Shown: positions 20,214-37,280, numbered from the stretch's first letter. The stretch: 64,000 bases of DNA from Arthrobacter sp. UNC362MFTsu5.1 (GCF_000685965.1 NZ_JMLE01000002.1:186001-250000), one strand, 5' to 3'. Translations and numbers: made by a program. Notes: generated by a model from the sequence alone, not told the origin.

Positions 20214-20256
20214 GCAAAAAACAGCCCCGCTGCGATATGCACGCAGCGGGGCTGTT
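20214..20256 (-). terminator. Terminator after tuf
   Basis: A perfect 14-bp stem (20220-20233 with 20243-20256), 9-nt loop. The A-run at 20216-20221 becomes a U tract in the minus-strand transcript. It closes the str unit. Confidence 0.92.
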
Positions 20257-20308
20257 GATAAGTCTCAGACGGCCGTCAGGCCTTCCGATCCCTGATCATC
20301 CAGTATTA

Positions 20309-21499
20309 CTACTTGATGATCTTGGTGACGCGTCCCGAACCAACGGTGCGGCCGCCTTCGCGGATAGCGAAGCCGAGGCCCTCTTCCATAGCGATGGGCT
20401 GGATGAGCGCAACGGTCATCTCAGTGTTGTCGCCAGGCATAACCATTTCCGTGCCTTCCGGCAGGGTGATAACGCCGGTTACGTCCGTGGTGCGGAAGTA
20501 GAACTGCGGGCGGTAGTTGGAGTAGAACGGGTTGTGACGTCCGCCTTCGTCCTTGGAGAGGATGTAGACGTTAGCCTCGAAGTCGGTGTGCGGGGTGATT
20601 GAACCCGGCTTGACGACAACCTGGCCACGCTCTACGTCATCACGCTTCAGACCGCGGAGCAGCAGGCCACAGTTCTCGCCGGCCCATGCTTCGTCGAGCT
20701 GCTTGTGGAACATCTCGATACCGGTAACCGTGGTCTTCTGGACCGGACGGATGCCGACGATCTCGACCTCAGAGTTGATCGCGAGGGTTCCACGCTCGGC
20801 GCGGCCCGTTACAACGGTGCCACGGCCGGTGATCGTGAAGACGTCTTCGATCGGCATCAGGAAGGGCTTGTCGCGGTCGCGGATGGGGTCCGGAACGGAC
20901 TCGTCCACAGCAGCCATCAGGTCCTCAACGGACTTGACCCACTCGGGGTCGCCTTCCAGGGCCTTCAGGCCGGAAACGCGAACGACCGGAGCTTCGTCGC
21001 CGTCGAAGCCCTGCGAGCTCAGGAGCTCACGAACTTCCATTTCGACGAGGTCGAGGAGCTCTTCGTCATCGACCATGTCAGCCTTGTTCAGTGCCACCAG
21101 CAGGTAGGGAACACCAACCTGGCGGGCGAGCAGAACGTGCTCGCGGGTCTGAGCCATCGGGCCGTCAGTGGCGGCAACCACGAGGATTGCACCGTCCATC
21201 TGAGCCGCACCGGTGATCATGTTCTTGATGTAGTCAGCGTGACCCGGAGCGTCTACGTGTGCGTAGTGGCGCTTCTCGGTCTGGTACTCAACGTGGGAGA
21301 TGTTGATGGTAATGCCGCGCTGACGCTCTTCGGGAGCAGAGTCAATCGACGCGAAGTCACGCTTCTCGTTGAGAGTCGGGTACTTGTCGTACAGCACCTT
21401 GGAAATGGCGGCCGTCAACGTCGTCTTACCGTGGTCAACGTGACCAATGGTACCGATGTTAACGTGCGGCTTAGTCCGCTCGAACTTTGCCTTTGCCAC
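20309..21499 (-). CDS. tuf: Elongation factor Tu
   Basis: A GTPase carrying aminoacyl-tRNA to the ribosome. 396 aa with G1 GHVDHGKT (19-26), G3 DAPGHAD, G4 NKAD and the effector segment RGITIN. Domains 2 and 3 are complete ([28 protein letters not shown] at the end). The start is GTG 21499 after a strong AGGAGG. It is the only tuf copy in this window; a separate candidate promoter is at 21569. Confidence 0.99.
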   Translation of the reverse strand: MAKAKFERTKPHVNIGTIGHVDHGKTTLTAAISKVLYDKYPTLNEKRDFASIDSAPEERQRGITINISHVEYQTEKRHYAHVDAPGHADYIKNMITGAAQMDGAILVVAATDGPMAQTREHVLLARQVGVPYLLVALNKADMVDDEELLDLVEMEVRELLSSQGFDGDEAPVVRVSGLKALEGDPEWVKSVEDLMAAVDESVPDPIRDRDKPFLMPIEDVFTITGRGTVVTGRAERGTLAINSEVEIVGIRPVQKTTVTGIEMFHKQLDEAWAGENCGLLLRGLKRDDVERGQVVVKPGSITPHTDFEANVYILSKDEGGRHNPFYSNYRPQFYFRTTDVTGVITLPEGTEMVMPGDNTEMTVALIQPIAMEEGLGFAIREGGRTVGSGRVTKIIK

Positions 21500-21568
21500 A
21501 GGTTCCTCCTAGAACGTTTTCAAATGACTTACCCTCCGGTCGCGCTTGTCGCGGCCGAAACTTCAGTA

Positions 21569-21574
21569 AGTCTA
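21569..21574 (-). promoter_or_regulatory. Candidate tuf promoter (-10)
   Basis: TAGACT on the minus strand, the favoured actinobacterial -10, lies 70 nt upstream of the tuf GTG. The -35 is weak (TTCACC, 18 bp upstream). It would allow tuf expression independent of fusA. Confidence 0.45.
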
Positions 21575-21640
21575 CTTGGGGGGCTTTGGATTGGTGAAAT
21601 TGCAGATTCAGGAACTAATACTAGTCCCTCGAGCCTGTTC

Positions 21641-21671
21641 GTGCAGATGGCCGGAAACCGACCATCTGCAC
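21641..21671 (-). terminator. Hairpin between fusA and tuf
   Basis: GTGCAGATGG (21641-21650) and CCATCTGCAC (21662-21671) pair perfectly, and CGG/CCG extends the stem after one mismatch. No U-run follows, so it may be a weak terminator, a processing site or an mRNA-stabilising hairpin. Confidence 0.5.
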
Positions 21672-21678
21672 AGGGCTA

Positions 21679-21696
21679 GTTTCCAAATTTGGAAAC
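21679..21696. repeat. 18-bp perfect palindrome in fusA-tuf spacer
   Basis: GTTTCCAAATTTGGAAAC is fully self-complementary and AT-rich in a GC-rich genome. It begins 35 nt downstream of the fusA stop. It is too short and loop-less for a terminator, so a protein-binding site is more likely. Confidence 0.75.
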
Positions 21697-21730
21697 GCAC
21701 CCGAGTTTGTCGCTTTGAAAGTCCGGTGGA

Positions 21731-23845
21731 CTACTCGCCGCGGGTCTTCTGAATGATCTCGTCGGCGACAGCCTTCGGGACCTCGGCGTAGCTGTTGAAC
21801 GTCATGGAGTACACAGCGCGGCCCTGGGTCTTCGAGCGCAGGTCACCGATGTAGCCGAACATGCCGGACAGCGGGACGTGCGCGCGGATGACCTTGACGC
21901 CCTGGGCATCTTCCATGGACTGCATCTGGCCACGGCGGGAGTTGAGGTCACCGATAACTTCACCCATGTATTCCTCAGGGGTGCGGACCTCGACATCCAT
22001 CAGCGGTTCGAGCAGGACAGGGTTCGCCTTGCGTGCAGCTTCCTTGAAAGCCATACGGCCGGCGATCTTGAACGCCATTTCCGAGGAGTCAACATCGTGG
22101 TACGCGCCGTCAATCAGCGTGGCCTTGATGCCGACAACCGGGTAACCGGCCAGGACGCCGTCGTTCAGTGCATCCTGGATACCGGCGTCAACAGACGGGA
22201 TGTATTCGCGCGGAACGCGGCCACCGGTGACCTTGTTCTCGAACTCGTACATCTCGCCTTCGGACGTGTCCAGCGGCTCGATCGCGATCTGGATCTTTGC
22301 GAACTGGCCCGAACCACCGGTCTGCTTCTTGTGCGTGTAGTCGTGACGCTCTACAGCACGCTTGATGGTTTCGCGGTAAGCAACCTGCGGCTTGCCAACG
22401 TTTGCCTCGACCTTGAATTCGCGGCGCATGCGGTCCACCAGGATGTCCAGGTGGAGCTCGCCCATGCCGGCGATGATGGTCTGACCGGTGTCTTCGTTGA
22501 GGGAGACCTGGAAGGTCGGGTCCTCAGCGGAGAGCTTCTGGATGGCCGTGGAGAGCTTCTCCTGGTCACCCTTGGTGTTCGGCTCGATGGCAACCGAGAT
22601 CACGGGCTCCGGGAAGCTCATGGACTCGAGGACGATCTGGTTGGCGGAATCGCACAGGGTGTCACCCGTGGTGGTGTCCTTCAGACCGATGGCTGCGTAG
22701 ATGTGGCCGGCGGTAGCGCCCTCAACGGGCATTTCCTTGTTGGCGTGCATCTGGAACAGCTTGCCGATGCGCTCCTTCTTGCCCTTGGTGGAGTTAACCA
22801 CCTGGGCGCCTGCTTCCACGTGACCGGAGTACACGCGGATGAAGGTGAGCTGACCGAAGAACGGGTGCGCGGCGATCTTGAATGCCAGTGCGGAGAACGG
22901 CTCTTCAGAGGACGGCTTGCGAGTGAGTTCCTTCTCTTCGTCGCGAGGATCGTGACCGATCATCGGGGGGACGTCGAGCGGGTTCGGCAGGTAGTCAACG
23001 ACGGCATCCAGCATCGGCTGAACGCCACGGTTCTTGAATGCGGAACCGCAGAAGACCGGGTAGATCTCCGAGTTGATCGTCATCTTGCGGATGCCGGCCT
23101 TGAGCTCGTCGATGGAGATCTCTTCGCCCTCAAGGTATTTCTCCATGAGTTCTTCGGAGGCCTCTGCAACAGTCTCAACGAGCGTTGCGCGGTACTCTTC
23201 GGCCTTTTCCTTGAGGTCAGCCGGGATCTCGCGGATCTCGTACTTGGCACCCATGGTGACGTCACCCTTGGCATCGCCGGGCCACACCAGTGCGCGCATG
23301 TAGAGCAGGTCGACGACGCCGATGAAGTCATTCTCGGAACCGATCGGCAGCTGCATGACGAGCGGCTTGGCACCGAGGCGGCTGATGATGGTGTCTACGG
23401 TGAAGTAGAAGTCAGCGCCCAGCTTGTCCATCTTGTTGACGAAGCAGATACGCGGGACGTTGTACTTGTCAGCCTGGCGCCAGACAGTCTCGGACTGCGG
23501 CTCCACGCCTTCCTTGCCGTCGAACACGGCGACTGCACCGTCGAGGACGCGCAGGGAGCGCTCAACCTCAACCGTGAAGTCCACGTGGCCGGGGGTGTCG
23601 ATGATGTTGATCTGGTTGTTTTCCCAGAAGCAGGTCACGGCGGCAGACGTGATGGTGATGCCGCGTTCCTTTTCCTGTTCCATCCAGTCGGTGGTCGAAG
23701 CGCCGTCGTGCGTTTCGCCGATCTTGTGGTTCACACCTGTGTAGAACAGAATGCGCTCGGTGGTGGTGGTCTTGCCGGCATCAATGTGGGCCATGATGCC
23801 GATATTGCGGACCTTACTAAGGTCGGTAAGCACGTCCTGTGCCAC
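21731..23845 (-). CDS. fusA: Elongation factor G
   Basis: A translocation GTPase. 704 aa: the G1 loop [15 protein letters not shown] at 18-32, G3 [13 protein letters not shown]4 [10 protein letters not shown], and domain IV tip residues around [17 protein letters not shown]. The start is GTG 23845 (VAQDVLTDL) with AAAGGGAG upstream. It is 69 nt after rpsG, across a perfect hairpin. Confidence 0.98.
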   Translation of the reverse strand: MAQDVLTDLSKVRNIGIMAHIDAGKTTTTERILFYTGVNHKIGETHDGASTTDWMEQEKERGITITSAAVTCFWENNQINIIDTPGHVDFTVEVERSLRVLDGAVAVFDGKEGVEPQSETVWRQADKYNVPRICFVNKMDKLGADFYFTVDTIISRLGAKPLVMQLPIGSENDFIGVVDLLYMRALVWPGDAKGDVTMGAKYEIREIPADLKEKAEEYRATLVETVAEASEELMEKYLEGEEISIDELKAGIRKMTINSEIYPVFCGSAFKNRGVQPMLDAVVDYLPNPLDVPPMIGHDPRDEEKELTRKPSSEEPFSALAFKIAAHPFFGQLTFIRVYSGHVEAGAQVVNSTKGKKERIGKLFQMHANKEMPVEGATAGHIYAAIGLKDTTTGDTLCDSANQIVLESMSFPEPVISVAIEPNTKGDQEKLSTAIQKLSAEDPTFQVSLNEDTGQTIIAGMGELHLDILVDRMRREFKVEANVGKPQVAYRETIKRAVERHDYTHKKQTGGSGQFAKIQIAIEPLDTSEGEMYEFENKVTGGRVPREYIPSVDAGIQDALNDGVLAGYPVVGIKATLIDGAYHDVDSSEMAFKIAGRMAFKEAARKANPVLLEPLMDVEVRTPEEYMGEVIGDLNSRRGQMQSMEDAQGVKVIRAHVPLSGMFGYIGDLRSKTQGRAVYSMTFNSYAEVPKAVADEIIQKTRGE

Positions 23846-23875
23846 GGTGTCTCCCTTTCGGATGGACTGCACGTT

Positions 23876-23903
23876 CGCCGCCGGCTCGAGTGAGCCGGCG
23901 GCG
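23876..23903 (-). repeat. Perfect 12-bp hairpin between rpsG and fusA
   Basis: CGCCGCCGGCTC (23876-23887), loop GAGT, then GAGCCGGCGGCG (23892-23903). There is no U-run, so it is not a standard terminator. It may set the rpsG:fusA transcript ratio or block 3' exonucleases. Confidence 0.6.
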
Positions 23904-23914
23904 TCCGGGAAGTA

Positions 23915-24385
23915 TTACCAGCGGTAGTGTGCGAAGGCCTTGTTGGACTCGGCCATCTTGTGGGTGTCTTCGCGACGCTTCACAGCGGCACCGAGACCGT
24001 TCGAGGCATCCAGGATTTCGTTCTGGAGACGCTCGGTCATCGTCTTTTCGCGGCGGGCCTTGGAGTAGCCGACCAGCCAGCGAAGGGCGAGTGCCGTGGA
24101 GCGGCCCGGCTTGACCTCAACCGGAACCTGGTAGGTTGCGCCACCGACGCGGCGTGAGCGGACCTCGAGGGAAGGCTTGACGTTGTCCATGGCCTTCTTG
24201 AGTGCTGCTACGGGGTCGCCGCCGGACTTGGCGCGGGCGCCTTCGAGGGCACCGTAAACGATGCGCTCAGCGGTGGACTTCTTGCCGTCTACCAGCACCT
24301 TGTTGATCAGCTGGGTGACCAGCGGGGAGCCGTAAACGGGATCTAGTACTAGCGGCCGCTTGGGGGCCGGACCCTTGCGAGGCAT
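23915..24385 (-). CDS. rpsG: 30S ribosomal protein S7
   Basis: A 16S 3'-domain assembly initiator. 156 aa, normal length: [20 protein letters not shown] at the start, [20 protein letters not shown] as the signature, and [13 protein letters not shown] at the end. It is adjacent to rpsL with a one-base gap. Confidence 0.98.
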   Translation of the reverse strand: MPRKGPAPKRPLVLDPVYGSPLVTQLINKVLVDGKKSTAERIVYGALEGARAKSGGDPVAALKKAMDNVKPSLEVRSRRVGGATYQVPVEVKPGRSTALALRWLVGYSKARREKTMTERLQNEILDASNGLGAAVKRREDTHKMAESNKAFAHYRW

Positions 24386-24386
24386 A

Positions 24387-24761
24387 TTACTTCTTCTCCA
24401 TCTTTGCGCCGTAGCGGCTGCGTGCCTGCTTACGGTTCTTCACACCCTGGGTATCGAGGGCGCCACGGACGATCTTGTAACGGACACCCGGGAGGTCCTT
24501 CACACGACCGCCACGGACGAGCACAATGGAGTGCTCCTGGAGGTTGTGGCCTACACCGGGGATGTAAGCGGTAACCTCAACGCCACCGTTAAGGCGCACA
24601 CGTGCAACCTTACGCAGAGCCGAGTTCGGCTTCTTCGGGGTGGTGGTGTAGACGCGGGTGCAAACACCGCGGCGCATCGGGCTGCCCTTAAGCGCGGGAG
24701 CCTTGGTCTTTGAGACCTTAGGCGTGCGGCCCTTACGGACCAACTGGTTAATCGTAGGCAC
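24387..24761 (-). CDS. rpsL: 30S ribosomal protein S12
   Basis: A decoding-centre protein. 124 aa from GTG 24761 ([11 protein letters not shown]), with GGAGAA eight bases upstream; the frame stays open to 24950 but that extension is non-homologous. The streptomycin-relevant residues are wild type: Lys in [13 protein letters not shown] and Lys in [12 protein letters not shown]. It is the first gene of rpsL-rpsG-fusA-tuf. Confidence 0.98.
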   Translation of the reverse strand: MPTINQLVRKGRTPKVSKTKAPALKGSPMRRGVCTRVYTTTPKKPNSALRKVARVRLNGGVEVTAYIPGVGHNLQEHSIVLVRGGRVKDLPGVRYKIVRGALDTQGVKNRKQARSRYGAKMEKK

Positions 24762-25039
24762 TCTCGTGTTCTCCGTTTTATCCGGAGCGGCCGCTGACAG
24801 CCGCTCTCCTTTTGCTTTGCCCCGCCGCCCGAGCTTTGAAGAATCTCCAGAGCAGCTGAGGCGAAGCCTTAATAGTCGGATCGCAGACCGGGACCCGGAC
24901 TTGCGTCCTGATCGGTCCCTAGGCATGCAAAAATGTGGCATACGTTGCACAAGAACCCTGCAAACCGGAAACGTCGCTCTGGCTAGCCTTTCAGCTCAGC
25001 CGGCGCACTCATCCACTGCCACAATAACAATTGGTATCC

Positions 25040-25069
25040 AGTCTAACATGGACGGCCGCCAAGCCTTAA
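25040..25069 (-). promoter_or_regulatory. Candidate rpsL (str) promoter
   Basis: On the minus strand TTAAGG (25064-25069), 18 bp, TAGACT (25040-25045). It is just downstream of the rpoC terminator. Confidence 0.55.
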
Positions 25070-25084
25070 TCGGCGGGTTAAACA

Positions 25085-25120
25085 GGGATGGTCCCCCACC
25101 TTGCGGTGCGGGACCATCCC
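25085..25120 (-). terminator. Terminator after rpoC
   Basis: GGGATGGTCCC (25085-25095) pairs with GGGACCATCCC (25110-25120), and CACC/GGTG inside can extend it. The minus-strand transcript then reads UGUUUAA. It lies 22 nt past the rpoC stop. Confidence 0.88.
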
Positions 25121-25142
25121 TTGATCAGGCTATGACTGCGGT

Positions 25143-29042
<3,900 letters not shown>

Positions 29043-29151
29043 ATGGTCCCTGTTCTCTCTTGTTCTCTAAATTCTGAAGTCTTGGGTTACGGGAAGAGGG
29101 AGCCCCGGAGCAAGGCAGCGCGGCGTGCCGGCTGCCCTGCTCCGGAGGACT

Positions 29152-32667
<3,516 letters not shown>

Positions 32668-32969
32668 GAGGGATCCTTCCACAGACCTTCAGGCGTTTTC
32701 AGATCTCCCCCGTTGCAAGCCCTGCAGAATGACTCCGCAGCGCTACCAGTCCGGTTCCGCTATATGACCCGGGACCCAGGCTGTTCATGTTGATGCACGT
32801 CTCGGACGGCACGTCGATGGAACAGCTGCTAGGCAAAGCCCACCGCTATATGAAGGCTGAAGGTAAACAGGGAAGACGCAAATATCTACGATACGGCAAA
32901 GCGGCGCGCGTGTCTACCCCACTTCCCCGGTTATTGCAAGCACTGTTGCCGGAGGCACCTAGTTGGGTT
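32668..32969. other. rpoB upstream region
   Basis: 302 nt between the lipoprotein stop and rpoB. It holds the rpoB promoter (32888-32916) and a leader of about 215 nt. No conserved leader element, upstream ORF with its own ribosome-binding site, or terminator for the lipoprotein gene was identified. Confidence 0.6.
32888..32916 (-). promoter_or_regulatory. rpoB promoter
   Basis: On the minus strand TAGACA (32911-32916), exactly 17 bp, TATCGT (32888-32893): the best match to a vegetative sigma promoter in the window. The expected transcript start is near 32881. Confidence 0.7.
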
Positions 32970-33422
32970 TTACAGCGTGAGCGTCACGCCCTCGGCGGTG
33001 CAGTCGCCGGCGTTGGCAAAGACAGCATCACGCACGGCGTCCTTGGCCGACTGGTCCGGCTGGCCGCCCTTCTCGACGACGGCAGAGTGGCTGATAGTGA
33101 GAGCGCTTAGCGACGAAAACAGTCCCCTCAGGTTTCCTGTGTAGGCGTCCTTGGCCTTCCATGCCTTGGAGTAGATCGCTTCATAGGCGTTGGACGTGGG
33201 CTCGCTGGCCCTATACTCCGCGTACAGCGAGTTGAACAACTCGCAGGCCTCTTTGGCGCCCCCGGACTGGAGAGCCGCCGGGCTGGAGGACGGAGACGGC
33301 GCGGATGTTGCGGACGTCGCTGCGGCCGACGACGATGTGCCCCCCGGGGCCGGGGTGGACACGGAACAGGCCGTGAGCCCGGCGAGGCTTAGCATGGCTG
33401 CCGCGGCGAGGACGTTCTTCAA
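32970..33422 (-). CDS. Small secreted lipoprotein of unknown function
   Basis: 150 aa from TTG 33422 with AGGGAG upstream. The signal peptide is LKNVLAAAAMLSLAGLTAC with lipobox LTAC, so the mature protein should be lipid-anchored on the outside of the membrane. A Ser/Thr/Pro/Ala-rich linker (about 20-45) precedes a ~100-residue domain with two further cysteines (KEACELFNSL and NAGDCTAEG) that could form a disulfide. No family was recognised. An ORF to 33668 exists but would place the signal sequence internally. It lies alone upstream of rpoB on the same strand. Confidence 0.75.
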   Translation of the reverse strand: MKNVLAAAAMLSLAGLTACSVSTPAPGGTSSSAAATSATSAPSPSSSPAALQSGGAKEACELFNSLYAEYRASEPTSNAYEAIYSKAWKAKDAYTGNLRGLFSSLSALTISHSAVVEKGGQPDQSAKDAVRDAVFANAGDCTAEGVTLTL

Positions 33423-33546
33423 GATGCTGCTCCCTGTTTTCCGTTGCTGAAACTCCTTCCACCCTACGCAACGCCGCGGGCACCCGCATTTCCGGTGCAT
33501 GGGGAGTTCTCCCCTGTCGTCACCCCCGCCGGCACCCGGCGCCCGG

Positions 33547-33603
33547 CCGGATGAGGGGCGGGCGGCCGGATGAGGGGCGCCCTGCCGGATGAGGGGCGGG
33601 CGG
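33547..33603. repeat. Three tandem copies of a 19-nt unit
   Basis: CCGGATGAGGGGCGGGCGG at 33547-33565 and 33585-33603 are identical; the middle copy (33566-33584) differs only at its last five positions. It lies in the divergent gap between the lipoprotein and thiolase genes. Confidence 0.9.
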
Positions 33604-33710
33604 CAGGAAAGGCGGGTGGAATGGACCCTGCGCCAGGTGCGTTTGAATGGATAGGTGATTCGGCTCACGATAGCCTTGGCCTACACCGTCACAGATCGGA
33701 AGAGATAACC

Positions 33711-34910
33711 ATGAGCAACTCCCCAGACAACAACGATGTTGTCATCCTCGCTGCGGCACGCACGCCGCAGGGCCGCCTCAACGGCCAGCTGGCCAGCTTC
33801 ACGGCGGTGGAACTCGGGGCGCATGCCATCAAGGCGGCCCTCGCCGCAAGCGGCGTCGGCGCCGACAAGGTGGATGCGGTCATCATGGGCCAGGTGCTGC
33901 AGGCGGGAGCCGGCCAGAACCCGGCACGGCAGAGCGCCATCGGCGCTGGCATCGGCTGGAACGTCCCCACTGTCACCATCAACAAGGTGTGCCTTTCCGG
34001 CCTGACGGCTGTCATCGACGCCGCCCGCATGATCCGCAGCGGTGATGCCGCCGTCGTCGTTGCCGGCGGGCAGGAATCCATGACCCGGGCCCCGCACATC
34101 CTGCCGGGGTCCCGGCAGGGCTGGACCTACGGGACCGTCCAGGCGCTGGATGTGGCCGCGCACGACGGCCTGACGGACGCGTTCGACGGACAGTCCATGG
34201 GGCTGTCCACCGAGAGCAAGAACCTGGTTCTTGGCATCGACCGGGCATCGCAGGACAACGTGGCGGCCCAGTCGCACCAGCGGGCCGCGCTGGCGGCCAA
34301 GAACGGCGTCTTCGACGACGAAATCGCACCCATCAGCGTCAAGCAGCGCAAGGGCGATCCCATTGTTGTCTCCGAGGATGAAGGCGTGCGCCCCAACACC
34401 ACGGTGGAATCGCTGGCCGGGTTGCGGGCGGCATTCGTCAGCGACGGCACCATCACGGCCGGCAACTCCTCTCCCCTCTCCGACGGCGCCTCGGCCCTGG
34501 TGCTGAGCACGCGGAAGTTCGCGGAAGAAAACGGCCTGGACTACCTCGCGGTGGTGGGCAAGCCGGGCCAGGTGGCGGGGCCGGACAATTCGCTGCATTC
34601 GCAGCCTTCACACGCGATCAGGAATGCCCTCGACCGGGCGGGATGGACCACCGCGGACCTCGACTTCATCGAGATCAACGAGGCCTTCGGATCCGTTGCG
34701 GTGCAGTCGCTCAAGGACCTCAAGTACCCGTTGGAGAAGTGCAACATCCACGGCGGAGCCATCGCCCTGGGCCACCCCATCGGAGCCTCCGGTGCGCGCC
34801 TGGCCGGGCATGCAGCCCATGAACTGAAACGCCGGGGCACCGGAAGGGCCGCCGTATCCCTGTGCGGCGGCGGCGGGCAGGGCGAAGCTCTCCTGCTGTA
34901 CCGGGACTGA
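33711..34910 (+). CDS. Acetyl-CoA acetyltransferase (thiolase)
   Basis: Thiolase of 399 aa. Nucleophile Cys94 in INKVCLSGL, His355 in GGAIALGHPIGASG and the second acid/base Cys385 in SLCGGGGQG; the histidine and second cysteine blocks are the standard thiolase signatures. Start ATG 33711 with GGAAGAG upstream; the frame is open from 33570 without homology. Probable reaction: 2 acetyl-CoA to acetoacetyl-CoA or the reverse. Substrate range cannot be read from sequence. The stop is 2 nt from the next gene's GTG, so the two are probably co-translated. Confidence 0.93.
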   Translation: MSNSPDNNDVVILAAARTPQGRLNGQLASFTAVELGAHAIKAALAASGVGADKVDAVIMGQVLQAGAGQNPARQSAIGAGIGWNVPTVTINKVCLSGLTAVIDAARMIRSGDAAVVVAGGQESMTRAPHILPGSRQGWTYGTVQALDVAAHDGLTDAFDGQSMGLSTESKNLVLGIDRASQDNVAAQSHQRAALAAKNGVFDDEIAPISVKQRKGDPIVVSEDEGVRPNTTVESLAGLRAAFVSDGTITAGNSSPLSDGASALVLSTRKFAEENGLDYLAVVGKPGQVAGPDNSLHSQPSHAIRNALDRAGWTTADLDFIEINEAFGSVAVQSLKDLKYPLEKCNIHGGAIALGHPIGASGARLAGHAAHELKRRGTGRAAVSLCGGGGQGEALLLYRD

Positions 34911-34912
34911 CC

Positions 34913-35428
34913 GTGGCCTCATCCCCAGACGCGGCCACCAGCAGCAGCACCACCTCCGGCGGTGTCGGCAGGGAGCGTTTCCTGGCCGACGCCGCCGCGC
35001 GCGGGCTCGAGGTCGAGATAGTGGAGCGGCTCGCAGCGAAGAGCCTTGAGGAGGCCGCCGGCATCCTGGGCATAACGCCGGCGGACATCGTGAAGTCCCT
35101 GGTGGTCAAACACAAGGACGGCAGTTTCCTCTTTGCCCTGGTCCCCGGGGACCGGCAGTTCTCCTGGCCCAAGCTGAGGGGGCTGCTGGGCGTCAACAAG
35201 CTCTCGCTGCCGCCGGCGGACGTCGCGTTGGAAGCCACCGGCTATGAACGCGGCACCATCACCCCGCTGGGAAGCATCAGGGCGTGGCCCGTCTACGCGG
35301 ACGCGACCATCGCAGGGCGCCGGATTTCCATGGGGGCCGGACAGCACGGATACAGCGCCTTCGTGGATGCCGACGCCCTGACCACGGCGCTGGGCGCCGT
35401 GGTCGCGGACATCAGCGACCCCGCCTAG
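34913..35428 (+). CDS. YbaK/ProX-type aminoacyl-tRNA deacylase
   Basis: 171 aa from GTG 34913, immediately after the thiolase stop. The YbaK fold is visible as the block GITPADIVKSLVVKHKDGSF with the conserved Lys, LRGLLGVNKLSLPPADVA, and the C-terminal SMGAGQHGYSAFVDADAL in which YbaK proteins have a conserved Gly-x-Pro/Gly loop. Family role: hydrolysis of mischarged tRNA such as Cys-tRNAPro or Ala-tRNAPro. The first ~20 residues are low-complexity Ser/Thr. It converges with the nucleotidase gene at a 10-nt gap, with no terminator seen. Confidence 0.85.
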   Translation: MASSPDAATSSSTTSGGVGRERFLADAAARGLEVEIVERLAAKSLEEAAGILGITPADIVKSLVVKHKDGSFLFALVPGDRQFSWPKLRGLLGVNKLSLPPADVALEATGYERGTITPLGSIRAWPVYADATIAGRRISMGAGQHGYSAFVDADALTTALGAVVADISDPA

Positions 35429-35438
35429 CCCGCACCGT

Positions 35439-37280
35439 TTAGGGAATGACCGTCAATGGTTGGCCGTTGACCACCAGCCGCCAGTCGCTGCGGCTGAACA
35501 GTGCCGCGTCAAGGGTGCCGCTGTCCACAACGTAGTCGATGATCCGTTGCCGGATCTCCTGCTGGCTGTTGGAGAGCACGGGCGCGGTTTTGACGCCCGG
35601 GAAGTTCCCGCCGCCGCTCTGGCGGTAGTTGTTGATGGCCATCGCGAATTCCTGGTCCGCGCGCAAGGCCTCTCCCCCGTAGCTGAGGTTCGAGATCCGG
35701 CTTCCCACGGGCCGGGCCAGGTCGATGTCGTAGGTGAGCGGGGCGTCCAGGCCATAGACGACGTCGTAGTTGTAGTCGGGCGTTCCGCCCGGTGCCGTCG
35801 GGGTGACGGAATTGGTGACGTCGGCAGCGGCGGCAGTGGTGCCGGTGACCGGTTTGAAGTACTGCGCCGACCATTCGAGGTAGGCCTTCACCTGCGCTCC
35901 GGTGACCTTGATGGACAGCAGGGTGTTGTCGAAGATGTAGAGCCCGGCGACGTCCCGGATGGTCAGCGGTCCCGCCTTTACATCCACGGCGCGGGAGAAC
36001 GCCGCGGCAATGGACAAGACGGGGAGGCCGGCGTTTGCGCCACCCGCAAGCTCTGCTTTGATGGTGCTCGCCTGGACGAAGTTGATGGCGTCGATAGCCG
36101 CAGTGTCCTGCCAGCAGGCGGTTCCGGTGCTCAGCGCCGCCGTCGACGTGCCGATCACCTCGTTCACATACTTCACGGTCGCTTCGTGCCCGGCCTGCAC
36201 AGCGCGGACGACGGCGGGATCCGGCTCAGCCGTCTTGGCGTCCAGCAGGTGGGAGGACGCCGAGGTGACGTTCCACCGGCCCCTCTCCTTGGTCAGCCGG
36301 AGGTCCATCACGGAAACCCGCATGCCCCACTTCAGGGGCTCCGTCAGGAGCACCTGCTTGCCGGTGGCCTTGTGGGTGACGAAGCGTTCCGGGATCTCCA
36401 CGTGCGCGTGGCCCACCAGGATGGCGTCGATGCCCGGGACCTCCTCGGCAAGAAGGGTGGAGGCATTTTCCGGGAAAGGCAGGGCGTCGCCGTAGGAGGA
36501 TCCCGGCGTCGCGCCTGAATGGCTGGAGACGATCACGACGTCGGCTCCGGCAGCCTTCATCTGCGGAATGACGGTCCTGGCTTCCTCCACAATGCCGTTG
36601 AAGTCCAGCTTCCCCTGGACGTTGTCCCGGTCCCACAGCGCGCAGCCGGGAGTCACGAATCCGACCAGTCCCACGGTCAGCCACCCGTTGTCCGTTTTGA
36701 TGCGCTTGAGTACGTAGGGAGTGAATGCACGCTGGCCGGTCACGGCGTCGTGGACATTGGCGCCGAGCAGCGGAAAGTCCAGTTGTTTCTCCCAGGTGCG
36801 GAGCAGCGGGATGCCGTAGTTGAATTCGTGGTTCCCGAGTCCGACGGCGTCGTAGCCCACGGCATTCATTGCCAGGGTTATGGGGTGGGTGACCGAATCG
36901 GAGACGGGCCTGATCTTGGCGAAGTAGTAGGCAAGGGGCGTGCCCTGGATGGTGTCGCCGGCGTCGATGGTCAGCGTGTTCGCTGCGCCGCATTCAGCCC
37001 GCATGGCCTTGATGAGGGTGGAAGCCTGGGCGTTGCCGATCTTGTTGCCCGCAGCGTCGGCGTAGCTGGTGTTCTTGAAGTAGTCCCAGTTGAAGACGTT
37101 GTTGTGCAGGTCGGTAGTGCCGAGCACGGTCAGGGTGAACTGCTTCTTGTCCTCTGGCCGGAGGGCCGGGCGGGCCTGCGCCGCGGGGGCTCCGGCGAAG
37201 GTGGTGGCGGCGGCGGTCCCGCCGACCAGGGCTGCGGTAAGCATGGCGCGGCGGGAAGGCGAGGGGGTCGGATCGGTCAT
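35439..37280 (-). CDS. Tat-exported bifunctional 5'-nucleotidase / 2',3'-cyclic phosphodiesterase family protein
   Basis: 613 aa. Signal: PSRRAMLTAALVGG with twin arginines and a hydrophobic core, cleaved near AQA. Metallophosphatase motifs in order: GTTDLHNN, IDAGDTIQGT, GLGNHEFNYG, VIVSSHSGA and LVGHAHVE, which bind two metals. The C-terminal 5'-nucleotidase domain follows, with the substrate-binding NNYRQSGGGNF near residue 555. ATG 37280 has AAGGAG eight bases upstream; the longer frame to 37613 is non-homologous. Probable role: extracellular nucleotide scavenging for phosphate and nucleosides. Confidence 0.93.
   Translation of the reverse strand: MTDPTPSPSRRAMLTAALVGGTAAATTFAGAPAAQARPALRPEDKKQFTLTVLGTTDLHNNVFNWDYFKNTSYADAAGNKIGNAQASTLIKAMRAECGAANTLTIDAGDTIQGTPLAYYFAKIRPVSDSVTHPITLAMNAVGYDAVGLGNHEFNYGIPLLRTWEKQLDFPLLGANVHDAVTGQRAFTPYVLKRIKTDNGWLTVGLVGFVTPGCALWDRDNVQGKLDFNGIVEEARTVIPQMKAAGADVVIVSSHSGATPGSSYGDALPFPENASTLLAEEVPGIDAILVGHAHVEIPERFVTHKATGKQVLLTEPLKWGMRVSVMDLRLTKERGRWNVTSASSHLLDAKTAEPDPAVVRAVQAGHEATVKYVNEVIGTSTAALSTGTACWQDTAAIDAINFVQASTIKAELAGGANAGLPVLSIAAAFSRAVDVKAGPLTIRDVAGLYIFDNTLLSIKVTGAQVKAYLEWSAQYFKPVTGTTAAAADVTNSVTPTAPGGTPDYNYDVVYGLDAPLTYDIDLARPVGSRISNLSYGGEALRADQEFAMAINNYRQSGGGNFPGVKTAPVLSNSQQEIRQRIIDYVVDSGTLDAALFSRSDWRLVVNGQPLTVIP

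Larger units (their letters stand above)
24762..25142. other. Spacer between rpoC and rpsL
   Basis: 381 nt without a gene. It contains the rpoC terminator (25085-25120), the candidate rpsL promoter (25040-25069) and about 270 nt of rpsL leader. An in-frame extension of the rpsL reading frame runs through its last 190 nt, but a good ribosome-binding site exists only at 24761. Confidence 0.6.

Noticed and set aside
21878..23893. 671-codon plus-strand frame opposite fusA
   Set aside because: Mirror of the fusA reading frame; composition is Asp/Val/Leu/Gly-rich as expected of reverse codons, with no family match.
24762..24950. N-terminal extension of S12 up to 24950
   Set aside because: The extra 63 codons lack homology and a ribosome-binding site, while GTG 24761 has GGAGAA and gives the exact S12 length.
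33570..33710. Thiolase start at 33570
   Set aside because: The extension crosses the 19-nt repeats and has no family match; ATG 33711 has a good ribosome-binding site.
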